Counted from the stretch's first letter, positions 1-5,107 are shown. The stretch is 5,867 nt of DNA from an uncultured Collinsella sp. (GCA_900551205.1 URUW01000118.1:1-5867), one strand, 5' to 3'. Numbers and translations: made by a program. The notes: generated by a model from the sequence alone, not told the origin.

Positions 1-35
1 GACCGAGGGCGCCCGGAAGTGAGTAGGGCACCCAT

Positions 36-1193
36 CTAACGACCGATTTCCATCCAATTGCACAATACGTTGGCTCGTAACTCCATTTCCGTTGTCTTTT
101 GCGCCTTAGTTTTGCGCCTATAGCGCAAACCCAAGCGCGAGCAAAGACTTCGCACGATCGCATCAAGCTGCTCGGCATCGTTAAGCATGTCGTGCGTAAC
201 CAGGAAGACGTCATACCCCATACTTTGCAGCGCCGTCATGCGTTTGGCATCGTGGTCGAGCACGGCGCCTGATCCGTGGATGACCTCGCCCTGAATCTCC
301 ACGATGCCCGCCTTCATTATGGTTGGATTCACGATCACGATATCCCCGTAGCAGACTTTTTGCCCTGCAATGCTCTGCGCCGATGCGGTTAGCGGCGTAA
401 GGTCGTTGACGTAAACGTTTCTAAAACCGGCGCCGCCGCGAGAGCGAGGAAGCGATAGCAATAAAATTCCTGCAACTTCGAGCGGAGAAGCGGCTATGCC
501 CGTCACCAGCTGCGCGGCGTTGTAAAACTTCGTACCCCACTTTCGTTTTTTCATCTTACTGGCGTACTCATGAAGCTCGTGTATTTCGATGAGCGGCTTC
601 CTCATCCAGAGCGAAGTGCCCTTTAGCTTTGTGACCTCATTCGTTTTCTTTTGTCCATTGGGCCCCTTCGCATTCACCTGTTCTCTGACTTTTATGCGCG
701 CATAAACGCGTTTCCACGGCGCTTCGTCTTGGCTTTCATCGAGTTCAAAGAGGGATTCGGTGGTGGCTCCTTTAACGGCGTCATCGGCTTTCCGTAGTTC
801 CGCTTCTATCGCAGCGGTGGGCTTAAAGACGGAGAACCACCCGCAGAATTCGTACATGGCAAGGACAAGATCGAATGGAGACACAAAGCGCGCCATGGTA
901 AATAGCGTCGAAAGTGGGTTGGTTACCCTAAAGCCCAATGTGGTTTCCAACGTACTGTCCACCCCCGAAGCGTCTTCGCAGTGGATTGTCGTTCGCAAAC
1001 CCGAATGGTAGTTAACGCCACCAGGCGCTGTCGTGGTAATGATTGGGGTCTTGAGGACTTCGGTTACGAAAGGGGCTTGGGACAGAGCTCGCCAGCCGTC
1101 TTCGGAGTTGGGCAGGCGCGGATAGAGATCGCACACCTGCGGTGGGCAGCGCCAGTAACGGAATGCGGTGTTTGCGCAGATGATTTCGTCCAT
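36..1193 (-). CDS. Hypothetical protein with a PD-(D/E)XK / DUF559-like nuclease end
   Basis: A 385-aa protein of uncertain function. The N-terminus (ICANTAFRYWRCPPQV) and the middle (ASPLEVAGILLLSLPRSRGG, about residues 234-253) resemble a family I recall as numerous in Coriobacteriia. Residues 284-330 carry a pattern like DUF559/Vsr-type endonucleases: D284 in GDIVIV, then VEIQG with E299 and Q301, H306, D313, R317, and L322 followed by MGYDVFLVT. In that fold the Asp and the ExK-like pair bind metal; here the usual Lys is Gln, so cleavage activity is inferred, not shown. The region around residues 125-225 is charged and Lys-rich and could contact nucleic acid. No signal peptide or membrane helix is seen. 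The ATG at 1193 is preceded by AGGGGAG at good spacing. It is transcribed alone, downstream of the tRNA-Val terminator. It could be a solitary defence protein or a DNA-repair-like nuclease. The reading frame is secure; the function is tentative. Confidence 0.8.
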   Translation of the reverse strand: MDEIICANTAFRYWRCPPQVCDLYPRLPNSEDGWRALSQAPFVTEVLKTPIITTTAPGGVNYHSGLRTTIHCEDASGVDSTLETTLGFRVTNPLSTLFTMARFVSPFDLVLAMYEFCGWFSVFKPTAAIEAELRKADDAVKGATTESLFELDESQDEAPWKRVYARIKVREQVNAKGPNGQKKTNEVTKLKGTSLWMRKPLIEIHELHEYASKMKKRKWGTKFYNAAQLVTGIAASPLEVAGILLLSLPRSRGGAGFRNVYVNDLTPLTASAQSIAGQKVCYGDIVIVNPTIMKAGIVEIQGEVIHGSGAVLDHDAKRMTALQSMGYDVFLVTHDMLNDAEQLDAIVRSLCSRLGLRYRRKTKAQKTTEMELRANVLCNWMEIGR

Positions 1194-1529
1194 TTGCGTC
1201 TCCCCTGGTATCGGCCATAGGCCGTGCGGATTGCGGACATCGCCGATTATCTACTGGGGCATCATGCGGGTAAGTACCGGAAGCTGACCAAACACTGACC
1301 AATAGCTTGACGAGTTCTGCCGAAAATCCCTCGTGTGATAGAAATCAGCTGGAAGGAGTTCTGGGCGTGTGGTCCCTGTCTTCACATTTGCGCATGAATC
1401 ACATGGGGAATTCAATGAAAATACGCATGCGTTTTATACAAAACATGCAATGACGTCAGCAAAAAAGGTTGTGATAAAAAATTATGCCTTAGACGACCAC
1501 GATTTAGTTGTGGTGTCACCTTTGGTGTC
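1194..1529. other. Intergenic region between the 385-aa gene and the tRNA terminator
   Basis: About 336 bp without a gene I can support. Its left part must hold the minus-strand promoter of the 385-aa gene; I see no convincing -35/-10 pair, although TAGATAAT (near 1246-1253, minus strand) could serve as a -10. Two direct copies of CTGACCAA lie at 1284-1291 and 1295-1302. The right part (about 1395-1529) is clearly AT-richer than its surroundings. It contains two perfect palindromes, ACGCATGCGT (1423-1432) and TGACGTCA (1451-1458), and two copies of TGGTGTCA (1511-1518 and 1523-1530). A plus-strand 61-codon frame starting at GTG 1369 has a GGAAGGAG-like sequence ahead of it. However, it runs into the terminator hairpin and its product resembles nothing known to me, so it is not called as a gene. 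Confidence 0.6.
1284..1302. repeat. Two tandem CTGACCAA copies upstream of the 385-aa gene
   Basis: Two identical 8-bp copies, CTGACCAA (TTGGTCAG on the minus strand), start 11 bp apart. That is about one helical turn, so both would face the same side of the DNA. They sit roughly 90-110 bp upstream of the 385-aa start codon. This spacing is typical of paired binding sites for a regulator. No regulator can be named, and such short repeats can occur by chance. Confidence 0.35.
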
Positions 1530-1565
1530 AAAAAGAAAAAGGCCAGAGATTTAACACCTCTGGCC
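1530..1565 (-). terminator. Rho-independent terminator of tRNA-Val
   Basis: On the minus strand an 8-bp perfect GC-rich stem (GGCCAGAG at 1558-1565 pairing with CTCTGGCC at 1541-1548) encloses a 9-nt loop. It is followed directly by TTTTTCTTTTT at 1540-1530. The stem begins 12 nt beyond the encoded CCA end of the tRNA, so it ends that transcript and separates it from the 385-aa gene. On the plus strand the bases after the stem are not a clean T run, so it probably acts in one direction only. Confidence 0.92.
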
Positions 1566-1576
1566 TGTGCTTTTGA

Positions 1577-1651
1577 TGGTGGGCGATACAAGATTCGAAC
1601 TTGTGACCCCATCCGTGTGAAGGATATGCTCTACCCCTGAGCCAATCGCCC
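1577..1651 (-). tRNA. tRNA-Val, anticodon CAC
   Basis: The reverse complement folds into a complete cloverleaf. The acceptor stem is GGCGAT-type with all seven pairs intact (GGGCGAT with ATCGCCC). The D arm is GCTC/GAGC with loop AGGGGTA. The anticodon stem is TATCC/GGATG with one T-G end pair and loop TTCACAC. A 5-nt variable region follows, and the T arm is ACAAG/CTTGT with loop TTCGAAT. Loop positions 34-36 read CAC, which decodes the valine codon GUG. The discriminator base is A and the CCA end is encoded. A terminator lies 12 nt downstream and a plausible promoter just upstream, so it appears to be a single-gene transcription unit. Confidence 0.97.
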
Positions 1652-1671
1652 GTCGCCTTTCGGCAAAAGAG

Positions 1672-1704
1672 ATACTATCATAGCCGCGCGTGGTTTAACA
1701 AGAA
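1672..1704 (-). promoter_or_regulatory. Probable tRNA-Val promoter
   Basis: Upstream of the tRNA on the minus strand two overlapping sigma-70-like pairs can be read. One is TTGTTA (1701-1696), an 18-bp spacer and TAGTAT (1677-1672). The other is TTCTTG (1704-1699), a 16-bp spacer and TATGAT (1682-1677). Either places the transcription start 10-25 nt before the mature tRNA 5' end, a normal leader length. Which pair is used cannot be decided from the sequence. Confidence 0.45.
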
Positions 1705-1891
1705 CTTTTTGCCCCCGATTTTAAATTCGTGGGTGCAAGCCAAGCAAAAGTAAGCAAAACAGTCGGCAAAACCGCAGCCAAACCACCATTTACCGCTTTA
1801 TCCACGAAGTCTCGGGGCGGCAGCGCAGGGTGCTGGGGATATCCATGTGGTGTCCAATCAATTCAATTACCGGCGTGCGGATGCTTTGGTT

Positions 1892-2407
1892 CTATACGTG
1901 CGACGGGTCGCCCGTGCCCGCAACGCAACCGCGGCGCAGCTCTTCGGCGAGGTCGGCGCGAGAGCGGTTTCCGGAAACGAGGTCCTGGATCCAAGCGTAG
2001 TACTGGTTGTCTTTTGCCTCCGGGCTGTCGGACAGGACGACCGGACTGCCGACGAGCCTTAGAACGGCCAACGCAAAGACAAGGCTGATGCGTTTGTTGC
2101 CGTCCTCAAAGATGTGGTCCTTGACCATGTGCTCGGCGACGTAGGTGGCCTGGTCAAAAATGTCTGCGAAGCGATCGGTTGGCGATTGGCCGAATATCGT
2201 ACAGAATGCACCCGCAAGCACGGACTCGATGCGTCCAAGCTCAAGCGCGGCCCGGTCGCCTGTGGCGTCGGTCGTATAGCAGCGCCCGACCGTCATCAGC
2301 GTGCTGTGTAGGCGCATCACGGCCGCGGCCATAGCTTCGAGCGAACCGGCATCATCGAGTACGAGCGGCGCTAACGGATGCGCGCCTCGCTGCGTAGTCG
2401 CCATCAT
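1892..2407 (-). CDS. Doc-type Fic domain protein (probable toxin)
   Basis: A 171-aa Fic/Doc-fold protein. The active-site motif is HIFEDGNKR (residues 98-106), with the general-base His98, Asn104 and Arg106. The Lys at 105, where canonical AMP-transferring Fic proteins have Gly, matches the Doc subgroup (HxFxxxNKR). Phage P1 Doc phosphorylates elongation factor EF-Tu and stops translation; that activity is inferred here by motif only. The preceding helix (FADIFDQATYVAEHMVKD) and the following SLVFALAVLRL helix are as expected for the family, and the length is slightly above Doc (about 126 aa). The start ATG overlaps the stop of the 61-aa gene as ATGA and has its own GGAG five nt upstream, the usual antitoxin-then-toxin coupling. 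It is the last gene of the four-gene unit starting near 3928. No frame damage is seen. The second ATG (2404-2402) is an alternative start. Confidence 0.9.
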   Translation of the reverse strand: MMATTQRGAHPLAPLVLDDAGSLEAMAAAVMRLHSTLMTVGRCYTTDATGDRAALELGRIESVLAGAFCTIFGQSPTDRFADIFDQATYVAEHMVKDHIFEDGNKRISLVFALAVLRLVGSPVVLSDSPEAKDNQYYAWIQDLVSGNRSRADLAEELRRGCVAGTGDPSHV

Positions 2408-2589
2408 GAGTTCTCCAAGAGTCTGAGCGCGTTGGGCATGGCGGCGATGGTTAACTCAACTGCATGGTCGATCGACATAAAGCCGTCGAGCAAAATCGGT
2501 GATGCTGAATTTGCCTCGTGCACTACTGAGTAATCTTCTTGAGTAGCGCGACCAGTGCCGTCATCTGGCTGAACATGACTCCAAAGCAT
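2404..2589 (-). CDS. Small protein upstream of Doc, candidate antitoxin
   Basis: A 61-aa protein placed where Phd-like antitoxins usually sit, directly before doc with an ATGA overlap. It does not look like Phd: no AbrB or Phd/YefM DNA-binding pattern is visible. Its first 12 residues (MLWSHVQPDDGT) match those of the 88-aa protein at 4719-4985 (MFWSYVQLDDGT) at 9 of 12 positions, and the DNA there agrees at 29 of 36 bases, mostly differing at third positions. Further on, an ED pair and either the GF or the DHA block can also be aligned, so it may be a shortened relative. The ribosome site AAGGAG (2601-2596) is strong, lies 6 nt before the ATG and contains the TAA stop of the upstream HTH gene. 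Antitoxin function is inferred from position only; it could instead be a decayed copy. Confidence 0.72.
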   Translation of the reverse strand: MLWSHVQPDDGTGRATQEDYSVVHEANSASPILLDGFMSIDHAVELTIAAMPNALRLLENS

Positions 2590-2600
2590 GTGCGTCTCCT

Positions 2601-3290
2601 TTATAGCTTCGTAGATGGAAAAGACTGCGAGTCGTACTCCAGAACGATCGGTTGCCAGATGAGGTCTTCAATACTGCAGTCGAGCGTGTTTGCGAGCGCC
2701 AATGCCGAGGAGACCGAGGCGCGGCGTAGGTCGAGCTGGTTCTGCTCGTAGAGTTGTATGGCGCGAAGTTTAACCCCCGATTGGGCGGCGAGCTGTTTTT
2801 GCGTTAGGCCGGCCGCCTTTCGTGCCGCTTTGAGGCCCTTTTTGTCTGCCTGGGCATCGTTCCATTTATCAATGACAATCTGGGCAAACTTGTCTTCGGA
2901 GGCCTCGTGGAGCGGATGGTACGAGCCGATGATCCAATCAAGAGGAGCGACTTCGAGTAGCTCATTAAAGCCCAGGCTGCACATCCATTGCGTATAGGCC
3001 AAAACCCAGCCCGCCCAATACTGGGGCGAACGGTCGAACGGATAGGTCTCCCTGCATTCGACGGGGACCAGTCCCGCATGGGCGATAATATCGCGCGCGA
3101 GCTCGTCGCCCGCCATGCCGCAGACAACACGAGGCATACCGCGCTCTAACTGTTTCATCTCAAAAGCGTTCGACAGGATCGCCGTCAACTCAGCTGGAGT
3201 CAGCCCTTGGTCACAGAGGGCAAAATCGACCGCCTCGCCCAGCGTTCTCATGGCATCCTCGAGATACATCTCACTGTAGGCGTGGGTCAT
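2601..3290 (-). CDS. Helix-turn-helix (Cro/C1 type) protein accompanying DUF3990
   Basis: A 229-aa protein. Residues about 152-211 form a Cro/C1 (XRE) helix-turn-helix: LKAARKAAGLTQKQLA, then SGVKLRAIQLYEQ as the recognition helix, and a SALALANTLDCSIEDLI tail. The N-terminal 150 residues (YSEMYLEDAMRTLGEAVDFAL near the start, SPQYWAGWVLAYTQW near 88-102) form a separate acidic domain that I recall in proteins encoded next to DUF3990 toxins, where it may bind the toxin. The likely role is antitoxin and repressor of the inverted-repeat promoter at 3943-3991; this is inference. The chosen ATG overlaps the end of the DUF3990 frame by 20 nt and has no good ribosome site, so translation probably depended on coupling to that gene. 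ATG at 3269, just behind the DUF3990 stop, is an alternative. The next gene starts 11 nt after its stop. Confidence 0.85.
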   Translation of the reverse strand: MTHAYSEMYLEDAMRTLGEAVDFALCDQGLTPAELTAILSNAFEMKQLERGMPRVVCGMAGDELARDIIAHAGLVPVECRETYPFDRSPQYWAGWVLAYTQWMCSLGFNELLEVAPLDWIIGSYHPLHEASEDKFAQIVIDKWNDAQADKKGLKAARKAAGLTQKQLAAQSGVKLRAIQLYEQNQLDLRRASVSSALALANTLDCSIEDLIWQPIVLEYDSQSFPSTKL

Positions 3291-3928
3291 CGCCCGTCAT
3301 CCCCTCTCGAATGATATCGACGATACGAATTCCCTCAAACGGGTTTTCGGTAAGTAGCTCCCGATACTGCGCCCTTGCCACTTCATCTCGCTCCTTGGCC
3401 AATGAACCATACATAGCTTGCGGCGCACGTTCAAATCCAGCAAAACGAATGCTCTTAAACGCGCGCTCGCTTTTAAGTACAATCTGCTCTCCCAAGTTGC
3501 CGAGCCTCATAGATCGACCAAGCTGATCGACGGTAATCGTATTGTTCACAAAAGCTAAAGTACGAGTCGTCCGCACGCCATCCCCTTATCACGTCGTAAA
3601 CGCTAGTGTCAGGTAGAAAATGATCGTAGAGATATTCGCACGCCCCCACGGCAATAGCGGTGTCCTTGCGAAAAGAACGATGCTCTACAAGCAACGCAAT
3701 CCAATGCAGAACTGAATGATGCGGCGATAGCAGGTCGAGTACCATGAGATCGGCCATATCGAGTTCATAGCGATTCGCAAAGCCATCGGCATCACGCGAG
3801 CATGCCCATTCCCTTGCAAGGTCGAGGCTCTCTGTGCAATAGAATCCCCGTCCATAGTCGTTATGGACTTTCCCCAGGCCAAGCTGGGGAGTCTCAATAA
3901 TTTTCTGAGAACCATGCCACAGTTCCAT
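3271..3928 (-). pseudogene. DUF3990 toxin-like gene, interrupted by a frameshift
   Basis: Two adjoining frames together give one DUF3990 protein, a family with ADP-ribosyltransferase-like features. The first frame (3928-3473) opens with MELWHGS, then NDYGRGFYCTES (residues 23-34) and YDVIRGWRADDSYFSF (111-126). After that the family-like sequence stops, and the frame continues as unrelated residues to a stop at 3473. The missing part continues in the +1 frame as VNNTITVDQLGRSMRLGNLGEQIVLKSERAF and ends at 3271. The switch lies at the four T (minus strand) of 3550-3553. One extra base, or a short deletion of about 11 nt judging from my recollection of the family spacing (YFSFAQDFLNNTI), would explain it. 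The break separates the His and Tyr blocks from LGEQ, whose Glu is probably catalytic, so the toxin is likely inactive unless ribosomes shift frame. The ATG at 3928 has AGGAGG at good spacing. Confidence 0.85.
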
Positions 3929-3942
3929 GCGAGCCTCCTAAA

Positions 3943-3991
3943 AGGTATCGCTCTAGAGATAGTATAGCACACTATCGCTAGAGCGATACCT
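3943..3991. promoter_or_regulatory. 49-bp inverted repeat, probable autoregulatory operator
   Basis: The outer arms AGGTATCGCTCTAG (3943-3956) and CTAGAGCGATACCT (3978-3991) are perfect 14-bp complements. After one mismatched position, inner arms GATAGT (3958-3963) and ACTATC (3971-3976) pair around a 7-bp centre. The segment can also be read as two adjacent palindromic sites: TATCGCTCTAGAGATA and the exact TATCGCT-AG-AGCGATA. It lies between the DUF3990 start codon and the end of the neighbouring unit and covers the -10 box, as expected for repression by a DNA-binding TA complex. The HTH protein at 2601-3290 is the obvious candidate binder. Confidence 0.8.
3961..3969 (-). promoter_or_regulatory. 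Extended -10 promoter of the DUF3990-HTH-61aa-Doc unit
   Basis: On the minus strand the sequence TGCTATACT is a TGn extension directly joined to a near-consensus -10 box TATACT (3966-3961). No good -35 hexamer is found 16-18 bp upstream, which is acceptable for extended -10 promoters. The box lies inside the inverted repeat, so a bound repressor would block polymerase. The transcript would start near 3954, about 25 nt before the DUF3990 ATG. Confidence 0.7.
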
Positions 3992-4125
3992 GTATTCAAA
4001 GAGTAAGAGGATGTCTGGAACAGAGTTTGAGATCCATACTGACTTCTAAGACTCGCCGAGCCCGGAAGTATGCGGCAAAATTAAGACTTGCTGATAACGC
4101 CGGAGCACACTAACGCCTCAGCCTG

Positions 4126-4425
4126 CTACAGCACTTCATAGATGCGCACCTCATCCTGTTCGATGCTTTTGCGGAAGGCCGGGCGCATGTGCTCTGGTGG
4201 GTTGGTGACGATATCAACCTTTCGCCCAAGCTCCTTCTCGAGCTCATGGGAGAGTTCGTAAAGCGTGCCGAACGTCATGGTGTTGCCGCAGACTAGGCGC
4301 AAGTCAATATCGCTATCAGGCGTTTGCTCGCCTCGGGCAAACGAACCAAATAAATATGCCTCGCTGACGTCGTATTGAACCAGCATGCGGGAGGCCGCAG
4401 ATGATATGTCAGCAAGTGAAACCAT
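4126..4425 (-). CDS. MNT-type minimal nucleotidyltransferase
   Basis: A 99-aa protein of the MNT group of the polymerase-beta-like nucleotidyltransferase fold. The nucleotide-binding loop is GSFARGEQTPDSDIDL (residues 27-42), with D39 and D41 as the metal-binding pair and D71 in RKVDIV as the third Asp. The ending KSIEQDEVRIYEVL is typical, and the length matches stand-alone MNT proteins (about 95-110 aa). In HEPN-MNT systems this enzyme adds AMP to the HEPN ribonuclease and neutralises it. No HEPN (DUF86) frame follows: the next 134 bp are non-coding up to the DUF3990 operator. The gene begins 15 nt after the DUF4160 stop with only a weak GAG ribosome site, suggesting it is read with that gene. 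It may be an orphan antitoxin, or may serve the DUF4160 pair; neither is shown. Confidence 0.9.
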   Translation of the reverse strand: MVSLADISSAASRMLVQYDVSEAYLFGSFARGEQTPDSDIDLRLVCGNTMTFGTLYELSHELEKELGRKVDIVTNPPEHMRPAFRKSIEQDEVRIYEVL

Positions 4426-4440
4426 GTCTCAATTGGGCGT

Positions 4441-4719
4441 TTAACAGTAGAACGTCAGCGAATCATCACCAAAGGTTTCACACCACTTGTCACATATGAA
4501 TTGATGATTCATGGTGATTAGTTTTGAAAGATCCCTGAGATCCTTAGCCGGAATCTTGCTCTCGTTGTTGGCAAGTTTGCATCCGCCGTCTTTCGTCAGC
4601 CAAAACTTGGTCGAATTAGCAGCCGCCCTCTTTACACCTACGTGTATGTGAATTGGTTCTCCGTTTTCCGAAATCCAAAAGAACAGAACGTACTGCCCAA
4701 AAATAAGAACTCGAGGCAT
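4441..4719 (-). CDS. DUF4160 family protein
   Basis: A 92-aa protein covering a full DUF4160 domain. It opens MPRVLIFGQYVLFFWISE and carries the hallmark GEPIHIHV (residues 20-27). A block STKFWLTKDGGCKL (36-49) follows, then an amphipathic end with W79 and FGDD. DUF4160 proteins have no established activity; they are often encoded beside DUF2442 proteins in pairs suggested to be TA systems. Here the partner is instead the 88-aa protein upstream, whose TAA stop shares one base with this ATG (TAATG), so translation is tightly coupled. The MNT gene follows 15 nt later. Domain identification is firm from the HIHV context; a toxin role is inferred from gene order only. Confidence 0.88.
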   Translation of the reverse strand: MPRVLIFGQYVLFFWISENGEPIHIHVGVKRAAANSTKFWLTKDGGCKLANNESKIPAKDLRDLSKLITMNHQFICDKWCETFGDDSLTFYC

Positions 4720-4985
4720 TATGCCACCGCCGGTCCGGCTTTTTGGCGTTCGGCGAGCTCGAAGATAAACGGGGCGTTTGATCTAACAAATTCGGTCAAG
4801 AAATTGAGGTCATCAGCAGTAAATCCTTCGACGTTGAACCATTTGACCGCAGGCAAGAAGCATTCCGCATGGTCAAAGCCAAAGTCAACCGGGCGCTCGA
4901 CGGCCACGCGAACGGTTCCGTCTTCTCTTGTCTCTGAGTAGGCAAATTGGGTGCCATCATCAAGCTGAACATAGCTCCAAAACAT
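4719..4985 (-). CDS. Uncharacterised 88-aa protein, partner of DUF4160
   Basis: An acidic 88-aa protein without a named domain known to me. It starts MFWSYVQLDDGTQFAYSE, followed by EDGTVRVAVERPVDFGFDHAE (residues 21-41), a block AVKWFNVEGF (46-55) and a helical end ADDLNFLTEFVRSNAPFIFELAE. I recall similar proteins of about 90 aa beside DUF4160 genes in gut Actinobacteria. Its N-terminus matches the 61-aa protein before doc (2404-2589). The start at 4985 is chosen because TAAGGAGG (4998-4991) lies five nt upstream. The frame stays open upstream to 5231, but that part is of low complexity and would overlap the surface protein gene. Position and overlap suggest an antitoxin or chaperone for DUF4160; this is inference. 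Confidence 0.83.
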   Translation of the reverse strand: MFWSYVQLDDGTQFAYSETREDGTVRVAVERPVDFGFDHAECFLPAVKWFNVEGFTADDLNFLTEFVRSNAPFIFELAERQKAGPAVA

Positions 4986-5002
4986 GACTACCTCCTTAGT
5001 GT

Positions 5003-5018
5003 TTATATTCGAGTATAA
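5003..5018. promoter_or_regulatory. Near-palindrome over a -10-like box before the 88-aa gene
   Basis: TTATATTCGAGTATAA is a 16-bp palindrome with one mismatched pair. On the minus strand it contains TATACT (5017-5012), the same -10 hexamer as in the DUF3990 promoter, about 27 nt before the 88-aa start codon. No good -35 hexamer is visible. The arrangement fits a TA-type promoter controlled by its own products, but no DNA-binding protein is recognisable in this three-gene unit. Confidence 0.42.
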
Positions 5019-5044
5019 GGAGCAGACTAGACTTAACGCGGCGT

Positions 5045-5058
5045 GAATTAAATAATTC
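5045..5058. repeat. Perfect 6-2-6 inverted repeat GAATTA-AA-TAATTC
   Basis: A perfect AT-rich palindromic site lies about 60 bp upstream of the 88-aa start codon and just upstream of the suggested -10 box. It could be an operator or part of the promoter. It is too short and has no T run to be a terminator of the surface protein gene. No known binding protein can be assigned. Confidence 0.4.
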
Positions 5059-5107
5059 CTATAAGACACGAACTCTGACAGCTGGCCTTGTCCAGAAGTG
5101 GTGGGGG

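Noticed and set aside
760..1220. Plus-strand frames opposite the 385-aa gene
   Set aside because: They have no family resemblance and no ribosome sites, and lie fully or mostly within a well-supported gene on the other strand.
1369..1554. Plus-strand 61-codon frame with GTG start and a GGAAGGAG-like site
   Set aside because: It runs into the terminator hairpin of the opposite strand, covers the AT-rich palindromic segment, its product resembles nothing known to me, and no plus-strand promoter is convincing.
1656..1891. Search for a terminator or extra small gene between doc and tRNA-Val
   Set aside because: No stem followed by T residues and no frame with a ribosome site was found; only the tRNA promoter is supported.
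1729..2088. Plus-strand 119-codon frame (and the 1847-2062 frame)
   Set aside because: It lies largely opposite the Doc gene, where the HIFEDGNKR motif fixes the coding strand; the remainder is intergenic with no ribosome site or family resemblance.
3943..3991. Inverted repeat read as a terminator of the MNT gene
   Set aside because: It could fold as a hairpin, but no T run follows on the minus strand, and it contains a near-consensus extended -10 box just before a gene, so an operator is the better reading.
3685..3999. Minus-strand 104-codon frame overlapping the DUF3990 start
   Set aside because: It crosses the inverted-repeat operator and is out of frame with the clearly conserved DUF3990 sequence.
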